Assembly (NCBI GenBank): GCA_944380095.1
Contig: CALWGP010000003.1
Span: forward strand, 1 to 54,485
DNA length: 54,485 bases
DNA from: an uncultured Lachnospiraceae bacterium
Lineage (GTDB): Bacteria > Bacillota > Clostridia > Lachnospirales > Lachnospiraceae
Direction of reading: 5' to 3'
Each line of letters begins with the position of its first letter. The stretch's first letter is position 1. Below the pieces are notes generated by a model. That model did no database searches. It was not told where the DNA came from and saw only the letters and a program-made list of their open reading frames with translations. Shown piece after piece: positions 26,063 through 34,649 of this stretch. The position numbers and the translations under genes are program-made.

Positions 26063-26497
26063 ATGGCTGAAAACAGAGACAACAGTATCGGCTCTGTGAT
26101 GGAATCCCTGATGAAAGGGGTGGATTCCGTTTTTACCGCAAAAACCGTGGTAGGAGAGGCGATTAAGGTCGAAGACACGATCCTGATCCCGCTGGTGGAC
26201 GTTTCTTTCGGGATCGGGGCAGGCGCGGCCTGCAAAGGGGGGACGGGCGCATCCGGCGCAAAGGAATCCAAAAAAAGCTCCGGGGCGGGCGGCGCCACCG
26301 GAAAGCTTTCGCCCAGTGCCGTTTTGCTCATTAAAAACGGACAGACCAGGCTGGTCAATATTAAAAACCAGGACAGCGTCACAAAGATTTTAGACATGAT
26401 TCCGGACCTGGTGGACCGCTTCATGGCGCCCAGACAGGATATGATGAGCGACGAAGAGGCGGTGGACGCCGCTTTCCCCGGGGAAAAAGGGGAATAG
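26063..26497 (+). CDS. ytfJ: Sporulation protein YtfJ/GerW family
   Basis: YtfJ (GerW) is made in the forespore of Bacillus and affects spore germination. The 144-residue protein has the family pattern: SVMESLMKGVDSVFTAKTVVGEAI, then TILIPLVDVSFGIGAGA, a Gly/Ala/Ser/Lys-rich flexible stretch and the final VLLIKNGQTRL. Its ATG is 1 bp after the DUF2953 stop. Together with ylbJ this shows the organism belongs to a spore-forming lineage. Confidence 0.92.
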   Translation: MAENRDNSIGSVMESLMKGVDSVFTAKTVVGEAIKVEDTILIPLVDVSFGIGAGAACKGGTGASGAKESKKSSGAGGATGKLSPSAVLLIKNGQTRLVNIKNQDSVTKILDMIPDLVDRFMAPRQDMMSDEEAVDAAFPGEKGE

Positions 26498-26560
26498 GGG
26501 TACTTTCGGGACGTTTCCTGCATACTATAAAAAGAAGAGGATTGGCAGGGGGCGTACAGA

Positions 26561-26704
26561 ATGTACAGGATCATCGCATTCGCTGTATTCTGGGCGGCAA
26601 TCGGGATGCTGCTCATGCTTTTCTTCCGTTATCGGATTTTCGGGACAATTTTTGCCCTCATTTTGCTGGTGGCAAGTTACCTGATTTTGTCCTGCGAAAA
26701 ATAA
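26561..26704 (+). CDS. Predicted 47-residue membrane peptide
   Basis: A short reading frame starts at ATG 26561, eight bases after AGGGGG, and encodes two hydrophobic helices separated by a basic turn (FFRYRIFG). It ends in SCEK. The helices are about residues 4-22 and 27-45. An AT-rich block with TATAAA lies just upstream (26526-26531) but lacks a good -35. The gene is not in a known family I can name. It sits between ytfJ and the terminator of fucO. Plausible because of the ribosome site and strict two-helix hydrophobicity; expression is unproven. Confidence 0.45.
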   Translation: MYRIIAFAVFWAAIGMLLMLFFRYRIFGTIFALILLVASYLILSCEK

Positions 26705-26733
26705 AGGGGTCAAAAAAGTTTTTTCAAAAAAAG

Positions 26734-26764
26734 AGGAGCTGCCGTACACGAAACGGCAGCTCCT
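26734..26764 (-). terminator. Terminator of fucO (minus strand)
   Basis: AGGAGCTGCCGT (26734-26745) and ACGGCAGCTCCT (26753-26764) form a 12-bp stem with a 7-nt loop. On the minus strand it lies 11 bp past the fucO stop and is followed by CTC and seven T. Confidence 0.85.
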
Positions 26765-26775
26765 TAAAAAATGGA

Positions 26776-27921
26776 TTACATGAGCTTTCTAAACAGTGTC
26801 TTTAAGTCGTCCACGCTAGCATCTTTGGGGTTGCCGGGAGCGCAGGCGTCGGCATAGGCGGATTCTGCAAGAAACTGCAGATCTTCTTCTTTAAGGGCCT
26901 CCAGCCTGGAAGGGATCCCCACGTCTTCGGAAAGCTTGCGGACAGCATCCACAGCCGCTTTGCGGTAGGTCTCCTGATCCATGTCGTCCACGCCCTTTAC
27001 GCCCATGGCGCGTGCGATTTCACGGTATTTTTCCCCGGTGCAGTCGGCATTGTATTCCATGACGATGGGAAGCATCATTGCGCAGGCAACCCCGTGAGGC
27101 GTATCATAAACTGCGCCCAGGGTGTGCGCCATGGAGTGGGCGATGCCAAGCCCCACATTGGAAAATCCCATGCCGGCGATATACTGGCCAAGCGCCATTC
27201 CTTCCCGTCCTTCCCGGGTGTTTGCCACAGCGCCCCGCAGGGATCTGGAAATGATTTCAATGGCTTTTAAATGGAACATGTCCGTCATTTCCCAGGCGCC
27301 CTTGGTGGTATAACCCTCGATGGCATGGGTCAGGGCGTCCATACCGGTGGAAGCCGTCAGGCCCTTGGGCATGGAGGCCATCATGTCGGGATCCACGATG
27401 GCGACAATGGGCATGTCGTGGGGATCCACGCATACAAATTTCCGTTTTCTTTCCACGTCGGTGATAACGTAGTTGATGGTGACTTCCGCTGCGGTGCCGG
27501 CAGTGGTGGGAACCGCGATAATGGGAACGCAGGGCTTTTTGGTGGGAGTGGTGCCTTCCAGGCTGCGGACGTCTTCGAATTCAGGGTTGGCGATGATGAT
27601 GCCGATGGCTTTTGCGGTATCCATGGAGGAACCGCCGCCGATAGCGATGATATAGTCGGCGCCGCTGGCCTTAAAAGCCGCTACGCCGCTCTGTACGTTC
27701 TGGATCGTGGGGTTGGCCTTGATATCGGAATAGATCTCGTAAGCCAGATCTTCTTTTTCCAGAAGATCCGTCACCTTGGAGGTGACCTGGAATTTGATCA
27801 GGTCCGGGTCGGAGCAGACGAACGCCTTGAAAAATCCGTGCGACTTCGCCTCGGTGACGATCTCTGCGATCGCCCCGGACCCATGATAGGATGCCTGATT
27901 GAGCATGATTCTGTTTGCCAT
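26776..27921 (-). CDS. fucO: Iron-containing alcohol dehydrogenase, lactaldehyde reductase type
   Basis: FucO reduces L-lactaldehyde to 1,2-propanediol with NADH in anaerobic fucose or rhamnose use. The 381-residue protein aligns along its length with E. coli FucO by recall: IAIGGGSSMDTAKAIG for NAD binding, IAVPTTAGTAAEVTINYVITD, FVCVDPHDMP, TGMDALTHAIEGY and the metal-ligand region AHSMAHTLGAVYDTPHG with its His residues. It starts at 27921 behind GAAGGAGA (minus strand). No fuc or rha genes are adjacent, so the substrate in this organism could be another short aldehyde or diol. Confidence 0.88.
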   Translation of the reverse strand: MANRIMLNQASYHGSGAIAEIVTEAKSHGFFKAFVCSDPDLIKFQVTSKVTDLLEKEDLAYEIYSDIKANPTIQNVQSGVAAFKASGADYIIAIGGGSSMDTAKAIGIIIANPEFEDVRSLEGTTPTKKPCVPIIAVPTTAGTAAEVTINYVITDVERKRKFVCVDPHDMPIVAIVDPDMMASMPKGLTASTGMDALTHAIEGYTTKGAWEMTDMFHLKAIEIISRSLRGAVANTREGREGMALGQYIAGMGFSNVGLGIAHSMAHTLGAVYDTPHGVACAMMLPIVMEYNADCTGEKYREIARAMGVKGVDDMDQETYRKAAVDAVRKLSEDVGIPSRLEALKEEDLQFLAESAYADACAPGNPKDASVDDLKTLFRKLM

Positions 27922-28060
27922 AAGAAAATCTCCTTCTTTAAAAATTCAGGATAGGATTCCTGCATTTTTATTTTAGCAGATGGAGCGGGGAAAAAGAAGC
28001 ACTGATTTTATTTCCTGCGGCACGGGTGCGCGGCTGTGAAGATTTGGCGCAAAAAGATAA

Positions 28061-28094
28061 GGCTGTGAAAAATGATTTCTCATTTTTCACAGCC
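28061..28094 (-). terminator. Terminator hairpin after rpmB
   Basis: A perfect 15-bp stem, GGCTGTGAAAAATGA (28061-28075) with TCATTTTTCACAGCC (28080-28094), 4-nt loop. On the minus strand it lies 29 bp past the rpmB stop and is followed by TTATCTTTTT. Its core (GAAAAATG with CATTTTTC) is shared with the first hairpin of the leader repeats. Confidence 0.8.
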
Positions 28095-28123
28095 CCTTCG
28101 TCCGATTCAAAAATAAGTTAAGG

Positions 28124-28309
28124 TTAAGCCCTCTCAACCCTGCCGGACTTCAAGCAGCTTGTGCAAACGTGCATTCTCCTTGCACCACCGTTGACCTTAC
28201 ATTTCACGCTTCTGACGTTGGAATTCCAGATACGGTTGGATCTTCTATGGGAATGGCTAACGTTGTTACCAAAATGAGCGCCTTTGCCACAAATATCGCA
28301 TTTTGCCAT
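28124..28309 (-). CDS. rpmB: 50S ribosomal protein L28 (zinc-ribbon form)
   Basis: L28 is a large-subunit ribosomal protein. The 61-residue protein keeps both zinc-ribbon pairs, Cys4/Cys7 and Cys49/Cys52, so it is the C+ version whose folding depends on zinc. Typical blocks are GNNVSHSHRRSNRIWNSN and RVCTSCLKSG-like residues near the end. It has its own consensus promoter and terminator. It lies divergent from asp23, the same neighbourhood as rpmB–yloU–yloV in Bacillus. Confidence 0.96.
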   Translation of the reverse strand: MAKCDICGKGAHFGNNVSHSHRRSNRIWNSNVRSVKCKVNGGARRMHVCTSCLKSGRVERA

Positions 28310-28357
28310 GATTGCACCTCCTCAAACTTTATTAGTCGTTTGACTGACAACATCAGT

Positions 28358-28386
28358 ATGATAGCAGAATTTGACCTGTTTGGCAA
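28358..28386 (-). promoter_or_regulatory. Promoter for rpmB
   Basis: On the minus strand TTGCCA (28386-28381) and TATCAT (28363-28358) are 17 bp apart, 49 bp upstream of the start codon. Confidence 0.75.
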
Positions 28387-28425
28387 GCAAAATATCCTCA
28401 AAAATTGAAAAAGTTAAAATGTATA

Positions 28426-28454
28426 TTCCCTTTTTGCGGGAAAACGGTTATAAT
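28426..28454 (+). promoter_or_regulatory. Promoter for asp23–fakA
   Basis: A perfect TATAAT at 28449-28454 lies 36 bp before ATG 28491. The -35 (TTCCCT at 28426-28431, 17-bp spacer) is weak. Confidence 0.5.
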
Positions 28455-28490
28455 AAGCATAGATTTTTTCAGGAAAAAGGAGGTTACCAC

Positions 28491-28847
28491 ATGAAGGGTT
28501 CTTCTATGACGACCCATATGGGCAGCATTACGATTGACAACGAAGTGATCGCTCAGTATGCAGGTACGGTAGCGGTGGAGTGTTTTGGGATCGTCGGTAT
28601 GGGCGTTACGGTCAAGGGCGGCCTGGTGAAGCTGCTTAAGAGGGACAGCATTACGAAGGGGATTGCCGTTACGCTGAATAATAATAAACTTACGCTTGAT
28701 TTCCATGTCATCGTCGCTTACGGGGTCAGCATCCTGGCGGTGGCGGACAACCTGATCAGCAATGTGAAATATAAGGTAGAAGAATTTACCGGCATCGAAA
28801 TAGAGAAAATCAACATCTTTGTAGAAGGTGTACGGGTGATTGATTAA
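28491..28847 (+). CDS. Asp23/Gls24 family envelope protein (YloU-like)
   Basis: The 118-residue protein matches the Asp23/Gls24 fold: SITIDNEVIAQYAGTVAVECFGIVGMG and the VEEFTGIEIEKINIFVEGV end. Relatives associate with the membrane and respond to envelope or alkaline stress, and are very often encoded before FakA. It has no membrane helix itself. ATG 28491 follows AAAAGGAGG; upstream in-frame codons overlap the promoter. fakA begins 14 bp downstream. Confidence 0.9.
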   Translation: MKGSSMTTHMGSITIDNEVIAQYAGTVAVECFGIVGMGVTVKGGLVKLLKRDSITKGIAVTLNNNKLTLDFHVIVAYGVSILAVADNLISNVKYKVEEFTGIEIEKINIFVEGVRVID

Positions 28848-28861
28848 GGAGGATTTTAACC

Positions 28862-30577
28862 GTGGCTGTAAATACGATCGACGCTAAGATGCTCGCAAAG
28901 ATGTTCTTAGCCGGCGCCAAGAATCTTGAAAGCAAGAAAGAATGGATCAATGAACTGAATGTATTCCCGGTTCCGGACGGAGACACCGGCACCAACATGA
29001 CCCTGACGATCATGTCCGCAGCCAAGGATGTGGCCGTTATGGAGGCGAACAACGATCTGGATATGCAGTCGTTGGCAAAGGCCATTTCTTCCGGTTCCTT
29101 AAGGGGCGCCAGAGGCAACTCGGGCGTCATTTTGTCGCAGCTGTTCCGCGGCTTTACCAAGGCCATCCGGGAGTCCGAGACCATCGATATCCCCTTGCTG
29201 GCGCAGGCCTGCGAGCGTGCGGTGGAGACCGCGTACAAGGCGGTTATGAAACCGAAGGAAGGCACGATCCTTACCGTGGCAAAGGGCGCTTCCTTAAAGG
29301 CCAGGGAGCTGGCTGACGCCGGGGAGACGGACCTTGAGAAGTATCTGAGCGAGATTATCGATCATGCGGATTATGTGCTCAGCCAGACCCCGGAGATGCT
29401 GCCTGTGCTCAAGCAGGCCGGCGTGGTGGATTCCGGCGGCCAGGGACTGATGCAGGTGCTCAAGGGCGCTTATGAAGCGTTCCTTGGCAAAGAGGTTGCC
29501 TTTACGGTGGAAGACAGCCGCAGCGCGGCGGGCGCACCTTTCTCCTCCATTGGGACGCAGCCCCAGGCAGAGACGGATATCAAATTCGGTTACTGCACCG
29601 AATTTATTATCATGCTCAACAAAACGTTTAATATCAAACATGAGATGGATTTCAAGGCTTATCTGGAGTCGATCGGCGATTCCATTGTGGTGGTTGCGGA
29701 TGACGACGTGGTAAAGGTGCACGTACATACCAACGACCCGGGTCTTGCGATCCAGAAGGCGTTGAAGTACGGCGCGCTCTCCAATATGAAGATCGACAAT
29801 ATGCGCCTGGAGCACCATGAGAAGGTGATCCGTATGAACCAGAAGGCAAGTGAGGAGCAGGCAGAGACGTCTGCCCAGGCAGCGTCCGGTGATCGTTCCG
29901 GGACGGAAGCGCCCCGCAAGGAAACCGGTTTTATTGCGGTTTCCGTAGGCGAAGGGATGAACGCCATCTTAAAGGATCTGGGCGTGGACTATATTATAGA
30001 AGGCGGACAGACCATGAATCCCAGCACGGAGGACGTGCTTAACGCCATCGAAAAAGTGAACGCGGATACGATTTATGTGCTGCCCAACAACAAAAATATT
30101 ATTCTTGCGGCCAACCAGGCAAAATATATGACAGAGGACAAGAAGATTATCGTCATCCCCACAAAGACAGTGGCGCAGGGAATTACGGCGGTCATCAATT
30201 TTGTACCGGACCTGGGCGCGGAAGAAAATGAAGCTGCCATGACGGAAGCCATCGGCGCGGTGAAGACCGGGGAAGTGACTTACGCGGTGAGGGATACCGT
30301 AATCGACGATTACCAGATTCGGCAGGGCGACTTTATGGGAATCGGCGACGAAGGCATTCTGGCAGTGGGACAGGCGGTTGAAAGCGTTACGCTCAATATG
30401 ATCGACCGCATGATGGAAGAAGATCTGGAGCTGATCAGCATTTACTATGGCCAGGACACGAAAGAAGAGGAGGCGGAAGCCCTCCGGGAGAAAGTGGAGA
30501 GCCGGTATCCTTCCTGCGACGTGGAGCTGCAGTACGGCGGACAGCCTATCTACTACTATATTGTTTCCGTTGAGTAA
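28862..30577 (+). CDS. fakA: Fatty acid kinase subunit FakA (DAK2/YloV family)
   Basis: FakA phosphorylates fatty acids held by FakB (DegV-family) proteins, feeding exogenous fatty acids into phospholipid synthesis. The 571-residue protein has an N-terminal DhaL nucleotide-binding domain with NVFPVPDGDTGTNM (about 36-49) and GARGNSGVILSQLF. A middle region and a C-terminal domain (VYVLPNNKNIILAANQA-like residues about 400) follow. The GTG start at 28862 has AGGAGG upstream. Order asp23–fakA–recG is as in Bacillus. A DegV partner candidate lies at 13275-14150. Confidence 0.92.
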   Translation: MAVNTIDAKMLAKMFLAGAKNLESKKEWINELNVFPVPDGDTGTNMTLTIMSAAKDVAVMEANNDLDMQSLAKAISSGSLRGARGNSGVILSQLFRGFTKAIRESETIDIPLLAQACERAVETAYKAVMKPKEGTILTVAKGASLKARELADAGETDLEKYLSEIIDHADYVLSQTPEMLPVLKQAGVVDSGGQGLMQVLKGAYEAFLGKEVAFTVEDSRSAAGAPFSSIGTQPQAETDIKFGYCTEFIIMLNKTFNIKHEMDFKAYLESIGDSIVVVADDDVVKVHVHTNDPGLAIQKALKYGALSNMKIDNMRLEHHEKVIRMNQKASEEQAETSAQAASGDRSGTEAPRKETGFIAVSVGEGMNAILKDLGVDYIIEGGQTMNPSTEDVLNAIEKVNADTIYVLPNNKNIILAANQAKYMTEDKKIIVIPTKTVAQGITAVINFVPDLGAEENEAAMTEAIGAVKTGEVTYAVRDTVIDDYQIRQGDFMGIGDEGILAVGQAVESVTLNMIDRMMEEDLELISIYYGQDTKEEEAEALREKVESRYPSCDVELQYGGQPIYYYIVSVE

Positions 30578-30583
30578 CAGGGT

Positions 30584-32617
30584 ATGAGAGCGGAAGATTC
30601 CATTTCAATGATAAAAGGCGTAGGGGCGAAAACCACTGCGCTTTTTTCAAAACTGCATATTGAAACGGCAGGCCAGCTGGCCTGCCATTTTCCGCGTTCT
30701 TACGAGCATTATGAGGCCGTGGTCCCAATCGGCGGCCTGTGCCCGGGGAAAGTGGCTTCGGTCAGGGCCTTTGTGACCGGCTCTTTGTCCATGGTCAGGG
30801 CCGGGGGGATGACGATTACCCACGCGACAGCCGGGGACGACACCGGGCGGATGCGCCTTACCTGGTTTCACATGCCGTATCTGAAGAAAGTATTGCAGCC
30901 GGGCAGCGTCCATGTTTTCCGCGGAATGGTAAAAAGCGGGGCAAACGGCGCCATGATGATGGAGCATCCGAAAATCTTTTCCGTACAGGAATACGAGGCG
31001 CTTTCGGGAAGCTGGCAGCCGGTTTATCCCCTGACGCCGGGACTGAGCGGCCGCATGTTTTCCAAATGCGTCAGACAGGTGCTGGACGGCCTGGAGTTTT
31101 TAGACGGCCTGCCCCGGGAAGAAAGGGAACGCTACGGCTTAATCCCCCTGCCGGAGGCGATGGAGAACATCCATTTCCCGCAGGATGAGGCTGCCCTGAA
31201 GGCGGCCAGGAAGAGACTGGTGTTCGACGAATTCCTGGCCTTCCTGATCCGGATTCGCAGGCAGAAAGAGGAGAATGACCGGCTTTTGGTGGACCGTCCC
31301 ATGATACGGGCCGCGGAAACGGACAGGCTGATACAGGCGTTGCCCTATTCCCTCACCGGCGCACAGAAACGAGTGTGGGGAGAGATTGAGCAGGATCTGC
31401 AAAGCCATGCGGCCATGAACCGGCTGGTGCAGGGGGACGTGGGAAGCGGGAAGACGATCCTTGCTTTCCTGGCCCTGCTTATGTGCGCGGCCAACGGCCG
31501 CCAGGGCTGTATGATGGCGCCTACGGAGGTGCTGGCCAACCAGCATTACGAGGCGCTTTTAGAGCTGACGCAGCGATACGGCCTGTGTATCCGGCCGGCG
31601 CTTCTGACCGGCTCCATGACGGCGGCCCAAAAGAGGAAGGTCTATGAACAGATTGCTTCCGGCAGCGTCAATGTGGCGGTGGGAACCCACGCCCTGATCC
31701 AGGAAAAGGTGGTCTGGCAGGACCTGGCCCTGGTTGTGACGGACGAGCAGCACCGTTTCGGCGTGCGTCAGAGGGAGTGCCTTGCGGGAAAGGGGGAAAA
31801 CGCCCATGTACTGGTGATGAGCGCCACGCCTATTCCCCGTACCCTTGCCATTGTGCTTTATGGCGATCTGCACGTTTCGTTGCTGGATGAAATGCCCAAA
31901 AACCGCCTGCCCATCAAAAACTGCGTGGTGGATCCCTCTTTTAGGAAAAAAGCCTATGCCTTTTTAAAAGCCCGGGTGCAAGCAGGGGAGCAGGCTTATG
32001 TGATCTGTCCCATGGTGGAAGAGGGGGAGATGGAAGGGGTGGAAAACGTCCTGGATTATTCCCAAAAGTTAAAAGCCGCCCTGCCGGATGTCAGGATCTC
32101 CCCTTTGCATGGGAAAATGAAGGCGGCCCAAAAGCAGGAGATTATGGACGATTTTGCGGCGCACAGGCTGGACATCCTGGTTTCCACCACGGTAATCGAA
32201 GTGGGGATCAACGTGCCAAACGCCACGGTGATGCTGGTGGAAAACGCGGAACGTTTCGGGCTTGCCCAGCTGCACCAGCTGCGGGGCCGGGTGGGGCGCG
32301 GACAAAAGCAGAGCTTTTGCATCTTTATGACCGGGGACGGAAGCGGGAAAAACAACCGCCGCCTGGACGTGCTCAACCGTTCCAACGACGGATTTTTCAT
32401 TGCCGCCCAGGATTTGAAACTGCGCGGACCGGGGGATTTGTTCGGAATCCGTCAGAGCGGGGCGCTGGAATTTTCCCTGGGGGATATTTATCAGGATTCG
32501 GATCTTTTGCTTAGCGCAGGGGAACTGGCGGACCGGATTTTAAACGGGGATACGCAGCTTAGGCTTGAGGAGGCCGTTGCGGCCGCAGGACGCAGAATCG
32601 ATTACCGCACCATCTAA
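30584..32617 (+). CDS. recG: ATP-dependent DNA helicase RecG
   Basis: RecG remodels stalled forks and recombination intermediates. The 677-residue protein has the N-terminal wedge/OB region (ISMIKGVGAKTTALFSKLHI), helicase motif I GDVGSGKT, motif II DEQHRFGVRQ, motif III MSATPIPRTLA and a C-terminal helicase half ending in GRVGRGQKQSFC and the RecG tail. It starts 6 bp after the fakA stop with only a weak ribosome site, so coupling to fakA is likely. Confidence 0.95.
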   Translation: MRAEDSISMIKGVGAKTTALFSKLHIETAGQLACHFPRSYEHYEAVVPIGGLCPGKVASVRAFVTGSLSMVRAGGMTITHATAGDDTGRMRLTWFHMPYLKKVLQPGSVHVFRGMVKSGANGAMMMEHPKIFSVQEYEALSGSWQPVYPLTPGLSGRMFSKCVRQVLDGLEFLDGLPREERERYGLIPLPEAMENIHFPQDEAALKAARKRLVFDEFLAFLIRIRRQKEENDRLLVDRPMIRAAETDRLIQALPYSLTGAQKRVWGEIEQDLQSHAAMNRLVQGDVGSGKTILAFLALLMCAANGRQGCMMAPTEVLANQHYEALLELTQRYGLCIRPALLTGSMTAAQKRKVYEQIASGSVNVAVGTHALIQEKVVWQDLALVVTDEQHRFGVRQRECLAGKGENAHVLVMSATPIPRTLAIVLYGDLHVSLLDEMPKNRLPIKNCVVDPSFRKKAYAFLKARVQAGEQAYVICPMVEEGEMEGVENVLDYSQKLKAALPDVRISPLHGKMKAAQKQEIMDDFAAHRLDILVSTTVIEVGINVPNATVMLVENAERFGLAQLHQLRGRVGRGQKQSFCIFMTGDGSGKNNRRLDVLNRSNDGFFIAAQDLKLRGPGDLFGIRQSGALEFSLGDIYQDSDLLLSAGELADRILNGDTQLRLEEAVAAAGRRIDYRTI

Positions 32618-32632
32618 AGCGTTTTCTTATGC

Positions 32633-32661
32633 TTTTCAAAATCGAACGTATGTGTTATACT
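32633..32661 (+). promoter_or_regulatory. Promoter for parE–parC
   Basis: TTTTCA (32633-32638), 17 bp, TATACT (32656-32661); the parE ATG is 41 bp further on. Confidence 0.6.
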
Positions 32662-32702
32662 ACTGGGAAATGACTTGAAAATTTCGGAAGGGAAGAACGA
32701 GA

Positions 32703-34625
32703 ATGGCAATCAATGGGACATACGACGCTTCCAGCATTACGGTGCTGGAAGGACTGGAAGCCGTGCGCATGCGGCCGGGGATGTATATCGGCAGCGTTTC
32801 CACCAGGGGCTTAAACCACCTGATTTACGAGATCGTGGACAATTCCGTGGACGAGCACTTGGCCGGGTTTTGCGGCAGGATTACGGTGACGCTGGAAGCG
32901 GACGGTTCCGCGACGGTGACGGACGACGGCCGGGGCATCCCCGTGGGGATGCACGAAAAGGGAGTCAGCGCCGAGCGGCTGGTGTTTACCACCCTGCATG
33001 CCGGAGGAAAGTTCGATCATTCCGCCTATAAGACCAGCGGAGGCCTGCACGGCGTGGGTTCTTCCGTAGTCAACGCCCTTTCCACCAGATTGACCGTGCG
33101 GGTCAAAGACGGAAAGCACATTTACGAAGATTCCTATTCCCGCGGCGTGCCGGTGACGCAGCTGGTGGACGGCCTGCCTCCCGTTGTGGGAAAGACCAGG
33201 GAGACGGGTACGTCCATTAACTTTTTGCCGGACGATACGATTTTTGAAAAGACCCGTTTTAAGGAAGACGATATCAAGAGCCGCCTGCATGAGACGGCCT
33301 ACTTAAATCCGGCCCTTACCATCCGGTTTGAGGACCGCAGGAAAGAGCCCGCCGAAGAAGTGGAGTATCATGAGCCGGAGGGGCTGACGGGCTTTATCCG
33401 GGATATGAACAAATCCAGCCAGCCGGTGACGGACGTGATTTCTTTTTCCGGGGAAAGCGAGGGGATTTCCGTGGAAGGGGCCATCCAGTACACGGATGAT
33501 TTCCATGAAAATGTGCTTGGATTTTGCAACAATATTTACAACGCCGAAGGGGGCACCCACCTGACCGGCTTTAAAACCCAGTTTACCACGATTATCAACA
33601 GCTATGCCAGGGAACTGAATATTTTAAAGGAAAAGGATGCCAATTTTACCGGGGCGGACGTGCGCAACGGGATGACTGCCGTGATTTCCGTCAAGCATCC
33701 GGATCCCCGTTTTGAAGGGCAGACCAAGACAAAGCTGGACAACCAGGACGCGGCCCGCGTGGTGGGCAAAGTGACGGCAGAACAGCTGACCCTGTATTTT
33801 GACCGCAATCTGGAGACGTTAAAGAACGTGATCGGCTGTGCGGAAAAGGCTGCGAAGATCCGCAAGACGGAGGAGCGGGCGAAGACGAACCTTCTGACAA
33901 AGCAGAAGTTTTCCTTTGATTCCAACGGAAAGCTTGCCAACTGCGAGTCCCGGGATCCTTCCAAATGCGAGATTTTCATTGTGGAAGGAGACAGCGCGGG
34001 AGGATCCGCCAAGATGGCGCGAAACCGGATGTATCAGGCGATCCTGCCCATCCGGGGCAAGATTTTAAACGTGGAAAAGGCCAGCATCGATAAAGTGCTG
34101 GCAAACGCAGAGATCAAGACCATGATCAACGCTTTCGGCTGCGGGTTTTCCGAAGGCTACGGGAACGATTTTGATATTTCGAAGCTGCGCTATGATAAAA
34201 TTATTATCATGGCCGATGCGGATGTGGACGGGGCGCATATTTCCAACCTGCTTTTGACCCTGTTTTACCGGTTTATGCCCGAGCTGATTTTCGAAGGACA
34301 TGTATATATTGCCATGCCGCCTTTGTATAAGGCCATGCCGGCAAAGGGAAAAGAAGAATATCTTTACGACGATAAGGCGCTGGAGCGCTACCGGAAACGG
34401 CATAAGGGGCCGTTTACCCTCCAGCGCTACAAAGGGCTGGGAGAAATGGACGCCCAGCAGCTGTGGGAGACTACGCTGGATCCGGAGACCAGGATGCTCA
34501 AACTGGTGGAGATTGAAGACGCCAGGATGGCTTCCGAGGTGACGGAAATGCTCATGGGCACGGACGTGCCGCCAAGGAGGGCGTTTATTTACCGGAATGC
34601 TACGGACGCGCAGCTGGATATCTGA
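32703..34625 (+). CDS. parE: Type IIA topoisomerase subunit B, ParE type
   Basis: This is the ATPase/Toprim subunit. The 640-residue protein has the GHKL site (EIVDNSVDE, DDGRGIPV, YKTSGGLHGVGSSVVNALS), the transducer domain, and the Toprim residues EGDSAGGSAK and DADVDGAHI. The C-terminal QRYKGLGEMDAQQLWETT is present. The YKTSGGLHGVG wording and the lack of a GyrA box in the partner favour topoisomerase IV over gyrase. A second GyrA/GyrB set is expected near the origin, outside this window. Start ATG 32703 follows GGAAGGGAAG. Confidence 0.85.
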   Translation: MAINGTYDASSITVLEGLEAVRMRPGMYIGSVSTRGLNHLIYEIVDNSVDEHLAGFCGRITVTLEADGSATVTDDGRGIPVGMHEKGVSAERLVFTTLHAGGKFDHSAYKTSGGLHGVGSSVVNALSTRLTVRVKDGKHIYEDSYSRGVPVTQLVDGLPPVVGKTRETGTSINFLPDDTIFEKTRFKEDDIKSRLHETAYLNPALTIRFEDRRKEPAEEVEYHEPEGLTGFIRDMNKSSQPVTDVISFSGESEGISVEGAIQYTDDFHENVLGFCNNIYNAEGGTHLTGFKTQFTTIINSYARELNILKEKDANFTGADVRNGMTAVISVKHPDPRFEGQTKTKLDNQDAARVVGKVTAEQLTLYFDRNLETLKNVIGCAEKAAKIRKTEERAKTNLLTKQKFSFDSNGKLANCESRDPSKCEIFIVEGDSAGGSAKMARNRMYQAILPIRGKILNVEKASIDKVLANAEIKTMINAFGCGFSEGYGNDFDISKLRYDKIIIMADADVDGAHISNLLLTLFYRFMPELIFEGHVYIAMPPLYKAMPAKGKEEYLYDDKALERYRKRHKGPFTLQRYKGLGEMDAQQLWETTLDPETRMLKLVEIEDARMASEVTEMLMGTDVPPRRAFIYRNATDAQLDI

Positions 34626-34649
34626 TGAGGGAGAGAGGGCCAAAGACAG

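Noticed and set aside
25357..26616. 419-codon frame on the minus strand over DUF2953–ytfJ
   Set aside because: Both + strand genes have family features and coupled starts; the antisense frame has none.
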